Position numbers and translations under genes: made by a program. DNA of 5,285 nucleotides from JAIXWP01 sp964428835 (GTDB lineage Bacteria > Bacteroidota > Bacteroidia > Flavobacteriales_D > Sanyastnellaceae): contig CAYRZQ010000089.1 of the NCBI GenBank assembly GCA_964428835.1, positions 1 through 5,285 of the forward strand, in the 5' to 3' direction. Under the pieces are notes generated by a model. The model saw only the letters and a list, made by a program, of their open reading frames with translations, was not told the origin of the DNA and did not search any database. This document shows positions 1 to 5,269 of the stretch, piece by piece; the stretch's first letter is position 1; each line of letters begins with the position of its first letter.

Positions 1-109
1 AATTTAACTCGGGGTGTAATAAACAGCTAGGTGATGAATTATGAAACTACGGATATCTGATAAATGATATCATAAAATGATTCGTTCAATGGGTGAATTG
101 GGTTCGAGC

Positions 110-139
110 TTGAATGAGGGTAGAATTCTCATAACTTTT
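110..139 (+). promoter_or_regulatory. Candidate Bacteroidota-type promoter for the DUF6624-like gene
   Basis: A TTG (110-112) is followed after exactly 19 nt by TAACTTTT (132-139). This matches the Bacteroidota housekeeping pattern TTG-N19-TAnnTTTG except for the last base of the -7 box. The transcript would begin around 145 and leave a leader of about 20 nt before the ATG at 165. No Shine-Dalgarno sequence is seen, which is usual for this phylum. The rest of 1-164 holds no convincing gene; there is only a small self-complementary stretch, ATGATATCAT, at 64-73. Confidence 0.42.
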
Positions 140-164
140 ATTTATACACCAAATCCTCCACCTC

Positions 165-1100
165 ATGACGAACTCCTTTCTAACCACAATAGCAATCTTG
201 TTATGTGTACAAGTGGCAGCGCAAGTGCCGCCGGGGAATTATTTTAGGTTGATGCGGGAGGGGGATACGCTTTATGTGAAGGGATTGTATGGGGAGGCGG
301 CGGGGAAGATGTCGCGGGTGTATCAAATGAAGCCCCAGGCGCGTTATGCGGAGTACTATGGTCTCAATGCTGCGGAGTGTTACTTCTACTCCAACAATAC
401 CGATAGCGCGTTTTACTTTCTTAAAAGAATCGTCGAAGAAAATCAATTTAGCGATACTGCTATGTTGAACCGTTGGAAAGACGTCGATAGTTTAAAAGCT
501 CTTCCAAATTGGGCTGTGATTGAAAAGAAAATTATTCTCAATTCAAATGAAAAGGAAAAACGGTTGAATCGTCCGCTCAAAGAATTATTGGAGTCTTTAT
601 GCGACACTGATCAACGTTTGCGAATAGAAGGCGACAGCATCGATCGCACTTATGGTTATGATTCTCCAGAGTCGATGTCGCACTGGAAACGAATCACTGA
701 AATGGATTCATTGAACATGCTCGCCCTTGAAGAGATTCTTCAACAGCACGGTTGGCCTGGCGAACAGGAGGTCGGTGCAAAAGGGAATATGGCTGTGTGG
801 CTTATCATCCAACATGCGAATTATGATGTGCAAAAGAAATACCTCCCAATGATGCGCGCTGCCGTATCAGATGGCAAAGCTTCTCCCAGTGAATTGGCTA
901 TGCTCGAGGATCGTTTGGCCATCAATGAGGGCAGAAAACAAATCTACGGTTCGCAAGTAGGTCGAGACGAAACGACTGGTCAATTTTATTTCCTCCCCAT
1001 CGAAGACGAGTCGAACGTGGACCAGCGCCGCGAATCCGTCGGCCTCGAACCGTTGGAGTATTATGGATGGAATTGGGGGATAAAGGCGAGGGGCGAATGA
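165..1100 (+). CDS. Exported DUF6624-like protein with helical N-terminal half
   Basis: This 311-residue protein starts with a hydrophobic segment (residues 5-19) ending in VAAQ, which looks like a signal peptide cleaved near A19/Q20, although the n-region carries no Lys or Arg. Residues about 25-122 are rich in aromatic and helical positions and resemble TPR-like regions found before this domain (ending LPNWAVI). Residues about 135-300 match the DUF6624 pattern as I know it: DTDQRLR (147-153), HGWPG (195-199), IQHA (215-218), LEDR (247-250), QIYGSQ (259-264) and a tail with PIEDESNVDQRR and GLEPLEYY. The biochemical function of DUF6624 is unknown to me, so none is assigned. The start is the only in-frame ATG after an upstream TAA at 132-134. 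The last codons (KARGE and stop) lie in the outer arm of the downstream palindromic repeat, so the C-terminus may have been set by that repeat. Codons in roughly 225-360 are more G-rich than the rest of the gene. Confidence 0.85.
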   Translation: MTNSFLTTIAILLCVQVAAQVPPGNYFRLMREGDTLYVKGLYGEAAGKMSRVYQMKPQARYAEYYGLNAAECYFYSNNTDSAFYFLKRIVEENQFSDTAMLNRWKDVDSLKALPNWAVIEKKIILNSNEKEKRLNRPLKELLESLCDTDQRLRIEGDSIDRTYGYDSPESMSHWKRITEMDSLNMLALEEILQQHGWPGEQEVGAKGNMAVWLIIQHANYDVQKKYLPMMRAAVSDGKASPSELAMLEDRLAINEGRKQIYGSQVGRDETTGQFYFLPIEDESNVDQRRESVGLEPLEYYGWNWGIKARGE

Positions 1101-1127
1101 AATAGGAAATAGGGGATAGGGGATAGG
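1085..1127 (+). repeat. Left outer arm of composite palindrome (GGGGCGA / AGGGGATA units)
   Basis: GGCGAGGGGCGA (1085-1096) is followed by A/G-rich AAATAGG and AGGGGATA units to 1127. The reverse complement of 1100-1127 matches the segment beginning at 1389 with one mismatch, so this arm and the one at 1389-1446 form an imperfect inverted pair enclosing copy A of the CTCTGCG element. The arm overlaps the last codons and stop of the preceding gene. It continues into a G6 run (1126-1131) followed by T6 (1133-1138). That G-rich-to-T-rich transcript end could help terminate transcription, but no hairpin directly precedes the T run. Confidence 0.75.
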
Positions 1128-1152
1128 GGGGATTTTTTGAAGTATAAGAGAA

Positions 1153-1365
1153 AACCTCTCTGCGTTCCTCTGCGCCCTCTGCGCTGTGCTCCTTTGGAGC
1201 CTCTGCGGTGAAAAAAGTTAGCGCTCTAGGTCGAGGGAATCTTATTATAAGCTAGCCTTTCAATTCGTAGTAACGGACCTATTTCGAAAACTTTTCTTAA
1301 CGCAGAGGCGCAGAGAACGCAGAGTTTCGCAGAGTTTCTCCATAGGAGCGCGGCGCAGAGAGGTT
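1153..1365 (-). repeat. CTCTGCG palindromic element, copy A (reverse orientation)
   Basis: This 213-bp element is bounded by a perfect 12-bp terminal inverted repeat (AACCTCTCTGCG at 1153-1164, complement at 1354-1365); one more base pair extends it to 1152/1366. The left arm carries CTCTGCG starting at 1158, 1168, 1177 and 1201. The right arm carries CGCAGAG starting at 1301, 1309, 1318, 1328 and 1354, including a perfect 10-bp tandem duplication at 1318-1337. Each arm has a small inner hairpin: GCTCC-TTT-GGAGC at 1188-1200 and CTCC-ATA-GGAG at 1338-1348. CCTCTGCG (1200-1207) can pair with 1301-1308, leaving a non-symmetrical central loop of about 93 nt that gives the element polarity. By that polarity it is the reverse complement of copy B at 4707-4893. 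No target-site duplication is visible. Confidence 0.88.
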
Positions 1366-1388
1366 TGCTCTATTATTTCAATCTCTGT

Positions 1389-1446
1389 CCTATTCCCTAT
1401 CCCCTATTTCCTATTTCCTATTTCCCCCGCCCCTCGCCCCTCGCCC
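1389..1446 (-). repeat. Right outer arm of composite palindrome
   Basis: CCCCTATTTCCTATTT-type units at 1389-1423 followed by CGCCCCTCGCC-type units to 1446. Bases 1389-1417 are complementary to the left outer arm with one mismatch. The right arm has an extra CTATTTCC unit and an extra CGCCCCT unit, so slippage within these short tandem units is likely. Together with the left arm it makes a 362-bp composite structure (1085-1446) around copy A that leaves very little non-repeat DNA in the gap between the two genes. Confidence 0.75.
1424..1446 (-). other. Canonical G-quadruplex motif on the minus strand
   Basis: Read on the minus strand, this segment has four G tracts of 3, 4, 4 and 5 bases separated by loops CGA, CGA and C. 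That satisfies the usual G3+N1-7 rule. It lies in the outer repeat arm, immediately upstream of the -7 box of the large secreted-protein gene, on the strand that is the template for that gene. The sequence match is clear; folding in the cell is an inference. Confidence 0.6.
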
Positions 1447-1455
1447 ATATTTTTT

Positions 1456-1463
1456 TATATTTG
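1456..1463 (+). promoter_or_regulatory. Exact -7 box (TAnnTTTG) upstream of the large secreted-protein gene
   Basis: TATATTTG matches the Bacteroidota -7 consensus exactly and lies 25 nt before the ATG at 1489, giving a leader of roughly 20 nt. There is no TTG at the expected -33 position: that place is occupied by the GC-rich repeat arm (to 1446). The promoter may be weak, use an alternative factor, or have lost its -33 element when the repeat arrived. Confidence 0.4.
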
Positions 1464-1488
1464 AAGAACTATTCAATATTCTACACTA

Positions 1489-4400
1489 ATGAAAAAAGAA
1501 ATTATCAAACACTCAGTTCTCTTTATCTGTGGTTTTTTGGTTCTTTCAACTGGGAGCTTCGCGCAATACTTAAATCCTGAATTTAGCAAGTATACCTTTG
1601 ACTACAACATATTCACGATGGAAGAAGATGGTGAAGGAAATGTCTATTGCGGTGGCGATTTTACTTCGGTGGGTATTTCTTGCGGAAGCGGTGTGCTTTT
1701 TAATCCTGATGGTTCGTTCACTCAATCCGTTCCAAACAATCGCATTAATGGTGTCGTGCATATCATCATTTCAATCCCTGGCGGTGGCTGGCTTATAGGT
1801 GGAGTATTCACTAGCATCGATGGAATTCCAAGAAACAATCTCGCGCGCATTAATGACAATGGCACGCTGCATCCCTTTGCTCCTGTAATCAATGGTCTTG
1901 TGCGCGCTTTGGCGTTCGATAGCGAGGGAGAACTATATGTTGGCGGCGCTTTTACACAGGTGAATGGTTTGACGCGAAACCGATTGTGTAAGTTTGATGC
2001 GTTTAATGAACTTTCCAGCTTTAATCCAAACTTAAATAACGATGTTCATGCCCTTGCTGTTGATGCCTCAGATCGATTATATGTAGGAGGCAGATTTACC
2101 AGTGTTGGTAATAGTCCTAGAAACCGTTTGTGTAGATTCCTAAACAGTGGGGCCTTACAACCATTCAACCCATCGCCAAATAATTTTGTTAATACGATTG
2201 TGATGGATGATTTAGGAAATGTTTACGTTGGTGGCGTTTTTGGGACTATAGGCGGCGTCAACCGTCCAAATGTATGCAAGTTTAATAGCTCCGATGTGGT
2301 GACTAATTTTTTTTCAAATCTAAATGGAGCTGTCACCTCTCTTGCAATCGACAATGAAAATGGAGTTTATATCGGAGGAGAATTCGATGAGGTAGCCATA
2401 AATCTGACGAGAAATCATTTATGCCATTATGATGTAAATGGAAACCTGTCGTCTTTTAATCCAAATATTGACGGCACTGTGCATGCCCTTGCGGTAGATG
2501 AGGAGGGGAGCTTATTTGTAGGAGGTTATTTTGAGAATGTCGGAGGTGATGTTCGCCGTATGAGATTTTGTAAGTTTCATAGCGACGGAACATTAAGTCC
2601 CCTAGATGTTAGTGTAAATGACAACAATCTATTTCAAAGTATAATCAACTCAGTGGCGGTTAATTCCAATGGCCAATTTTATATAGGAGGAAACTTTTAC
2701 ATGGTGAAAACTGTCGAGCGTTTGAGGTTTTGTAAAATTGGTGCTGACGGTGAGTTATTATCATTTAGTCCAACTTTCAATGATAGAGTAGCGAGTATTA
2801 GAATTAGTGAGAGTGGTGAAATATATTGCGGAGGTGATTTCGAAATGGTAAATAATATTGCTCGTAAAAACTTATGTAAGTTTGATTCGAACAGTGATCT
2901 CAGTTCATTTAGTGCTTCATTTAATAATTCTTCCTTTATTCAAGATATTGCTCTAGATGGGGCGGGTAATGTCTATGTCGGAGGTGCTTTCTCTATGGTT
3001 AATGGTGAATCTCGAACGCGACTATGCAAATTTGATAGCAATGGAAATTTGACAGATTTTAATCCTGTGGTAAGCCATGAGATATGGGCTTTGACAACAG
3101 ATACTGATGGAAATCTTTATGTGGGTGGTGACTTTTCTTTCGTAAATGGTGTTGCTCGAAGAAGGTTGTGCAAGTTTGATAGCAATGGTGTTTTGCAACC
3201 TTTAAGCGCATTGATTTGGAATACAGTCATGGCTTTAGAAGTCGATGCCAATAATAATCTATATGTTGGCGGCATTTTTTCCGATGTTAATGAAATTGAT
3301 TTGGATGGTCTTTGTGTTTTTGATAGCTCAGGGCAATTGACAGATTTTAATTATGATTTTGACGGAGGAGTTTACGAGTTGTGCTTTGACGAAGATGGAG
3401 GATTGTATGTTGGTGGCGGCTTTGCCAATGTTAACGGCAATGCGCGAGGTGGGGTTTGTAAAATTGAGAATACAGGAGAACTTGGGTCGTTTGGTGAGCT
3501 CGTTAATCAGGCCGGGGTGTACGCGATTGTATCGCATTCAAACGGTTCGGTCTTTGTCGGAGGTACCAATAATCTCAATCACTTCAATATTTATACATGT
3601 AACACTAGTATCGCACAATCGAATAATCCTTTTTTGTGTCAAGGTGAATCGCTTAATGTTGTGTCGCACTCGACTCTGGGAGCTAATGGCTTAGGAACAC
3701 CTTCGGGATTGCCATTAGGTGTAGAAGCTACTTGGAATGAAAATGAAATAGTGATTTCTGGCACTCCGACCGAAACAGGTTCTTTTGAATATGCAATTCC
3801 ACTTCAAGGTGAATGCGGGGATTTGAATGCTGTGGCACGGGGAGTCATTTCGATTGGTGTCGCACCCAACACGAGCGAGGCTTCTTCTTCGCCGACCTTG
3901 TGTGTGGATACACCTCTGCCTACGATCACACATACAACTTCAAATGCGTATGCAATTTTATATGAAAATATTGCAGGAGTCAATGGATTGCCATTAGGAG
4001 TTAGAGCAGTTTGGGATGACAATGTTTTGAGCATAATAGGGACACCCACGCAAACCGGTACTTTCGAATATTCTATTCCAGTTTATAGTGAATGTGATGA
4101 GGTCAATGCAACGGGAATCATTGTGGTCAATGGAGTGGATGCGTCGGTTATTAATGCTGACACCTTATTGACTGCTGTTGCAGTTGATGCAACATATCAG
4201 TGGATTGATTGCAATAGTGACTTAGAAATAGAAGGGGAGACCAGCGCATCCTTTGCTCCGCTGGTAAGTGGAAGTTATGCAGTGACAGTTTCTTCCAATG
4301 GCTGCGCACTTACCTCCGATTGTGAGAACGTAATAATTATTGGTGTTGATGAAAGTCTGGAGAGTAGAGAGTTATTAGCCTTTCCCAATCCAACAGCGGG

Positions 4401-4602
4401 GATGATTCAAGTTGATCTTTCAAGTCAAAGAGATGTTTATTATTTTGAAGTGAAGAATGTATTGGGTCAAGTTATTATGTCGTCACGAGTGAATGGTGAG
4501 AATGTTTTAATGTTGGATATTCCCGGGGACTCAGGAACGTATTTCATAGAATTTTTCAAGAAGGATGGAGCGAAGGAAGTTGTGAAGGTGAGTAAAGAGT
4601 AA
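1489..4602 (+). CDS. T9SS-secreted beta-propeller / Ig-like multidomain protein
   Basis: This 1037-residue protein has a clear signal peptide (MKK start, hydrophobic core, SFAQ near 23-26). Residues about 41-695 contain 14 repeats, each with a (Y/F)(V/I/C)GG(x)F signature and a following RxxLCKFDxNG segment, resembling the Delta-60/DUF5122 beta-propeller repeat family. Residues 717-789 and 805-880 are two related putative-Ig modules (GLPLGV, a Trp, SGTP or IGTP, TGxFEY, Cys). Residues about 886-952 form another Ig-like module (TYQWIDC, SGSYAVTV). Residues about 962-1037 are a type A T9SS sorting domain (FPNPTAG start, NVLGQV, GTYFIEF, KVSKE end). The protein is therefore probably exported by Sec, moved across the outer membrane by T9SS, and attached to the surface or released after removal of the tail. 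No catalytic residues are recognised; adhesion or binding is only a guess. Most repeats carry one cysteine in the LCKF position, which is unusual outside the cytoplasm. The ATG at 1489 is chosen because it directly begins the signal peptide. Confidence 0.9.
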   Translation: MKKEIIKHSVLFICGFLVLSTGSFAQYLNPEFSKYTFDYNIFTMEEDGEGNVYCGGDFTSVGISCGSGVLFNPDGSFTQSVPNNRINGVVHIIISIPGGGWLIGGVFTSIDGIPRNNLARINDNGTLHPFAPVINGLVRALAFDSEGELYVGGAFTQVNGLTRNRLCKFDAFNELSSFNPNLNNDVHALAVDASDRLYVGGRFTSVGNSPRNRLCRFLNSGALQPFNPSPNNFVNTIVMDDLGNVYVGGVFGTIGGVNRPNVCKFNSSDVVTNFFSNLNGAVTSLAIDNENGVYIGGEFDEVAINLTRNHLCHYDVNGNLSSFNPNIDGTVHALAVDEEGSLFVGGYFENVGGDVRRMRFCKFHSDGTLSPLDVSVNDNNLFQSIINSVAVNSNGQFYIGGNFYMVKTVERLRFCKIGADGELLSFSPTFNDRVASIRISESGEIYCGGDFEMVNNIARKNLCKFDSNSDLSSFSASFNNSSFIQDIALDGAGNVYVGGAFSMVNGESRTRLCKFDSNGNLTDFNPVVSHEIWALTTDTDGNLYVGGDFSFVNGVARRRLCKFDSNGVLQPLSALIWNTVMALEVDANNNLYVGGIFSDVNEIDLDGLCVFDSSGQLTDFNYDFDGGVYELCFDEDGGLYVGGGFANVNGNARGGVCKIENTGELGSFGELVNQAGVYAIVSHSNGSVFVGGTNNLNHFNIYTCNTSIAQSNNPFLCQGESLNVVSHSTLGANGLGTPSGLPLGVEATWNENEIVISGTPTETGSFEYAIPLQGECGDLNAVARGVISIGVAPNTSEASSSPTLCVDTPLPTITHTTSNAYAILYENIAGVNGLPLGVRAVWDDNVLSIIGTPTQTGTFEYSIPVYSECDEVNATGIIVVNGVDASVINADTLLTAVAVDATYQWIDCNSDLEIEGETSASFAPLVSGSYAVTVSSNGCALTSDCENVIIIGVDESLESRELLAFPNPTAGMIQVDLSSQRDVYYFEVKNVLGQVIMSSRVNGENVLMLDIPGDSGTYFIEFFKKDGAKEVVKVSKE
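1609..3570 (+). repeat. Fourteen tandem ~144-bp coding repeats (beta-propeller type)
   Basis: The GG pair of the signature falls at residues 55, 104, 152, 200, 248, 296, 345, 400, 448, 498, 546, 594, 642 and 691. Spacing is 48-50 residues throughout except for one step of 55 between repeats 7 and 8. That step splits the array into 7+7, which suggests two seven-bladed propellers. The first, second and last repeats are the most diverged. At DNA level the later repeats (around 3020-3190) share near-identical stretches such as TTTGATAGCAATGG, consistent with fairly recent duplication. Confidence 0.85.
3637..4128 (+). repeat. Two tandem putative-Ig coding modules
   Basis: Residues 717-789 and 805-880 of the secreted protein align with each other: an N-terminal Cys (C717, C805), GLPLGV (740-745, 833-838), a Trp (749, 842), GTPT (758-761, 851-854), TG(S/T)FEY and a second Cys (776, 869). 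They resemble He_PIG-type modules that often sit between the functional domain and the T9SS tail in Bacteroidota proteins, where they act as stalk or spacer. The paired cysteines could form disulfides. Confidence 0.7.
4372..4599 (+). other. T9SS type A C-terminal sorting domain
   Basis: Residues 962-1037 begin with LLAFPNPTAG-type sequence and continue with VDLSS, YYFEVKNVLGQVI, MLDIPG, GTYFIEFF and a basic end (KVSKE). This is the order of motifs of the Por-secretion-tail / TIGR04183 family. It directs passage through the T9SS translocon and is normally cleaved by a PorU-type sortase. The domain is complete, so the protein should be competent for export. Confidence 0.88.
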
Positions 4603-4610
4603 GAGGATGA

Positions 4611-4627
4611 GCGCAGCGCAGAGTTTT
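4611..4627 (+). repeat. Short CGCAGAG repeat fragment after the secreted-protein gene
   Basis: GCGCAGCGCAGAGTTTT lies 8 nt after the stop codon. Its CGCAGAGTTT (4617-4626) equals the 10-bp unit duplicated in copy A at 1318-1337 and is complementary to AAACTCTGCG at 4735-4744 in copy B. It may be a remnant of another element or the other foot of a longer foldback with copy B. The match is short enough that chance cannot be excluded. Confidence 0.4.
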
Positions 4628-4637
4628 AATGATTGTA

Positions 4638-4655
4638 AGCTTTATTCTTAAAGCT
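4638..4655 (+). terminator. Weak hairpin, possible terminator of the secreted-protein gene
   Basis: AGCTTTA and TAAAGCT form a perfect 7-bp stem with a TTCT loop, 36 nt after the stop codon. The stem is A/T-rich and is not followed by a T run, so it is not a classical intrinsic terminator. The rest of 4603-4706 shows a second small palindrome, GAAGCTTC (4663-4670), and no gene. Confidence 0.25.
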
Positions 4656-4706
4656 GAATGAAGAAGCTTCTGGTAAGGGATAATATTAAGCTTTCCAATA
4701 TCTATT

Positions 4707-4893
4707 AACCTCTCTGCGCCGCGCTCCTATGGAGAAACTCTGCGCCCTCTGTGCCTCTGCGTTAAGAAAAGCTAACGAATTAGATCCGTGTCTTAGAATT
4801 GAAAGGCTAGCTCAAAGCACGATTCCCTCGACCTTGACTGCTAACTTTTTTCACCGCAGAGGCTCAGAGGGCGCAGAGGAACGCAGAGATGTT
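4707..4893 (+). repeat. CTCTGCG palindromic element, copy B (forward orientation)
   Basis: This 187-bp element begins with AACCTCTCTGCG (4707-4718) and ends with its complement at 4882-4893, with one mismatch. CTCTGCG occurs at 4712, 4738 and 4755 (plus CTCTGTG at 4747) and CGCAGAG at 4855, 4872 and 4882 (plus CTCAGAG at 4863). The first 38 nt (4707-4744) are identical to copy A read in reverse complement. The 102-nt core 4761-4862 aligns without gaps at 85/102, with unbroken blocks at 4796-4812, 4821-4834 and 4840-4862. Relative to copy A it lacks one 10-nt unit and a 16-nt piece that forms an inner hairpin in A. Its last two bases lie inside the stop codon of the GxxExxY gene, so it would be transcribed as that gene's 3' end. 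An open frame through it from 4729, which reads LCALCASALR, is a by-product of the CTCTGCG units. Confidence 0.88.
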
Positions 4894-5269
4894 ACAAATG
4901 ATTGGCGATCCTCCTTATTCCATTTTTAAGAAGTGGGACGTTAAAATTGATGAGTAGTGCGAGTTTTAGATTGCTGAGTTTAAGATAAGTCAAGGTTTGC
5001 GCGATATGCAAGTCGTTAATCATTTCTACGCTTTTTAATTCAACAATAATAGTTTGATTTACTAATAGGTCAATTCTATATCCAGCATTGAGCTTTACCT
5101 CTTTGAACACAATAGGTAAATTTTTTTCTTTTTCAACGTGAAGTCCTCGCTGTAAAAGTTCGTGATAGAGACATTCATGGTAAACACTTTCAAGTAGTCC
5201 AGGTCCAAGGGTTTTATGTACTTCAATAGAAGCATTGATAATTTGATTGGTAATTTCGTTTTCGGTCAT
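4892..5269 (-). CDS. GxxExxY family protein, PD-(D/E)XK nuclease-like
   Basis: The 125-residue product is full length for the GxxExxY family (TIGR04256; PDDEXK_3 superfamily), whose members are typically about 120-135 residues. The naming motif is G24-L-L-E27-S-V-Y30. A nuclease-like core follows: GYRID with D67, then IIVELKS with E77 and K79, which fits D-x(n)-ExK of PD-(D/E)XK enzymes. Next come Q91 and Y95 in AQTLTYLK, then LALLINFNVPLLKNGIRRI at 103-121, the usual end. All putative active-site residues are kept, so the gene appears intact. The true activity and substrate of the family are not established as far as I know. The gene is convergent with the secreted-protein gene. Its TAA stop (4894-4892) overlaps copy B by two bases. 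There is no signal peptide, so it acts in the cytoplasm. The start is preceded by A9-C-A with no Shine-Dalgarno sequence. Confidence 0.92.
   Translation of the reverse strand: MTENEITNQIINASIEVHKTLGPGLLESVYHECLYHELLQRGLHVEKEKNLPIVFKEVKLNAGYRIDLLVNQTIIVELKSVEMINDLHIAQTLTYLKLSNLKLALLINFNVPLLKNGIRRIANHL

Noticed and set aside
165..224. Lipoprotein signal in the first gene (AILLC around residue 14)
   Set aside because: The residue before the cysteine is Leu, which does not fit a lipobox, and the VAAQ site further on fits ordinary signal peptidase cleavage.
201..446. Antisense 81-residue open frame in the first gene
   Set aside because: It lies opposite the DUF6624-like gene and shows only low-complexity His/Arg/Leu composition.
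1153..1365. CRISPR array
   Set aside because: The CTCTGCG units are short, occur in both orientations and have irregular 8-26 bp spacing with no unique spacers of constant length.
1365..1580. 71-residue open frame reading through the outer repeat arm into the start of the large gene
   Set aside because: It translates the CCTATTTCC units and then overlaps the signal peptide of the secreted protein out of frame.
3353..4049. Open frames on both strands inside the large gene (113, 69, 72 and 81 residues)
   Set aside because: They are out-of-frame or antisense to a clearly coding, repeat-bearing frame with complete domains.
1153..4893. Composite transposon with the secreted-protein gene as cargo
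   Set aside because: The flanking elements are non-coding, no transposase is present between them, and no target-site duplication is seen outside them.
4729..4929. 66-residue open frame across copy B (begins MEKLCALCASALR)
   Set aside because: It is made by translating CTCTGCG units and runs through the repeat into the antisense of the GxxExxY gene; it shows no independent coding signal.
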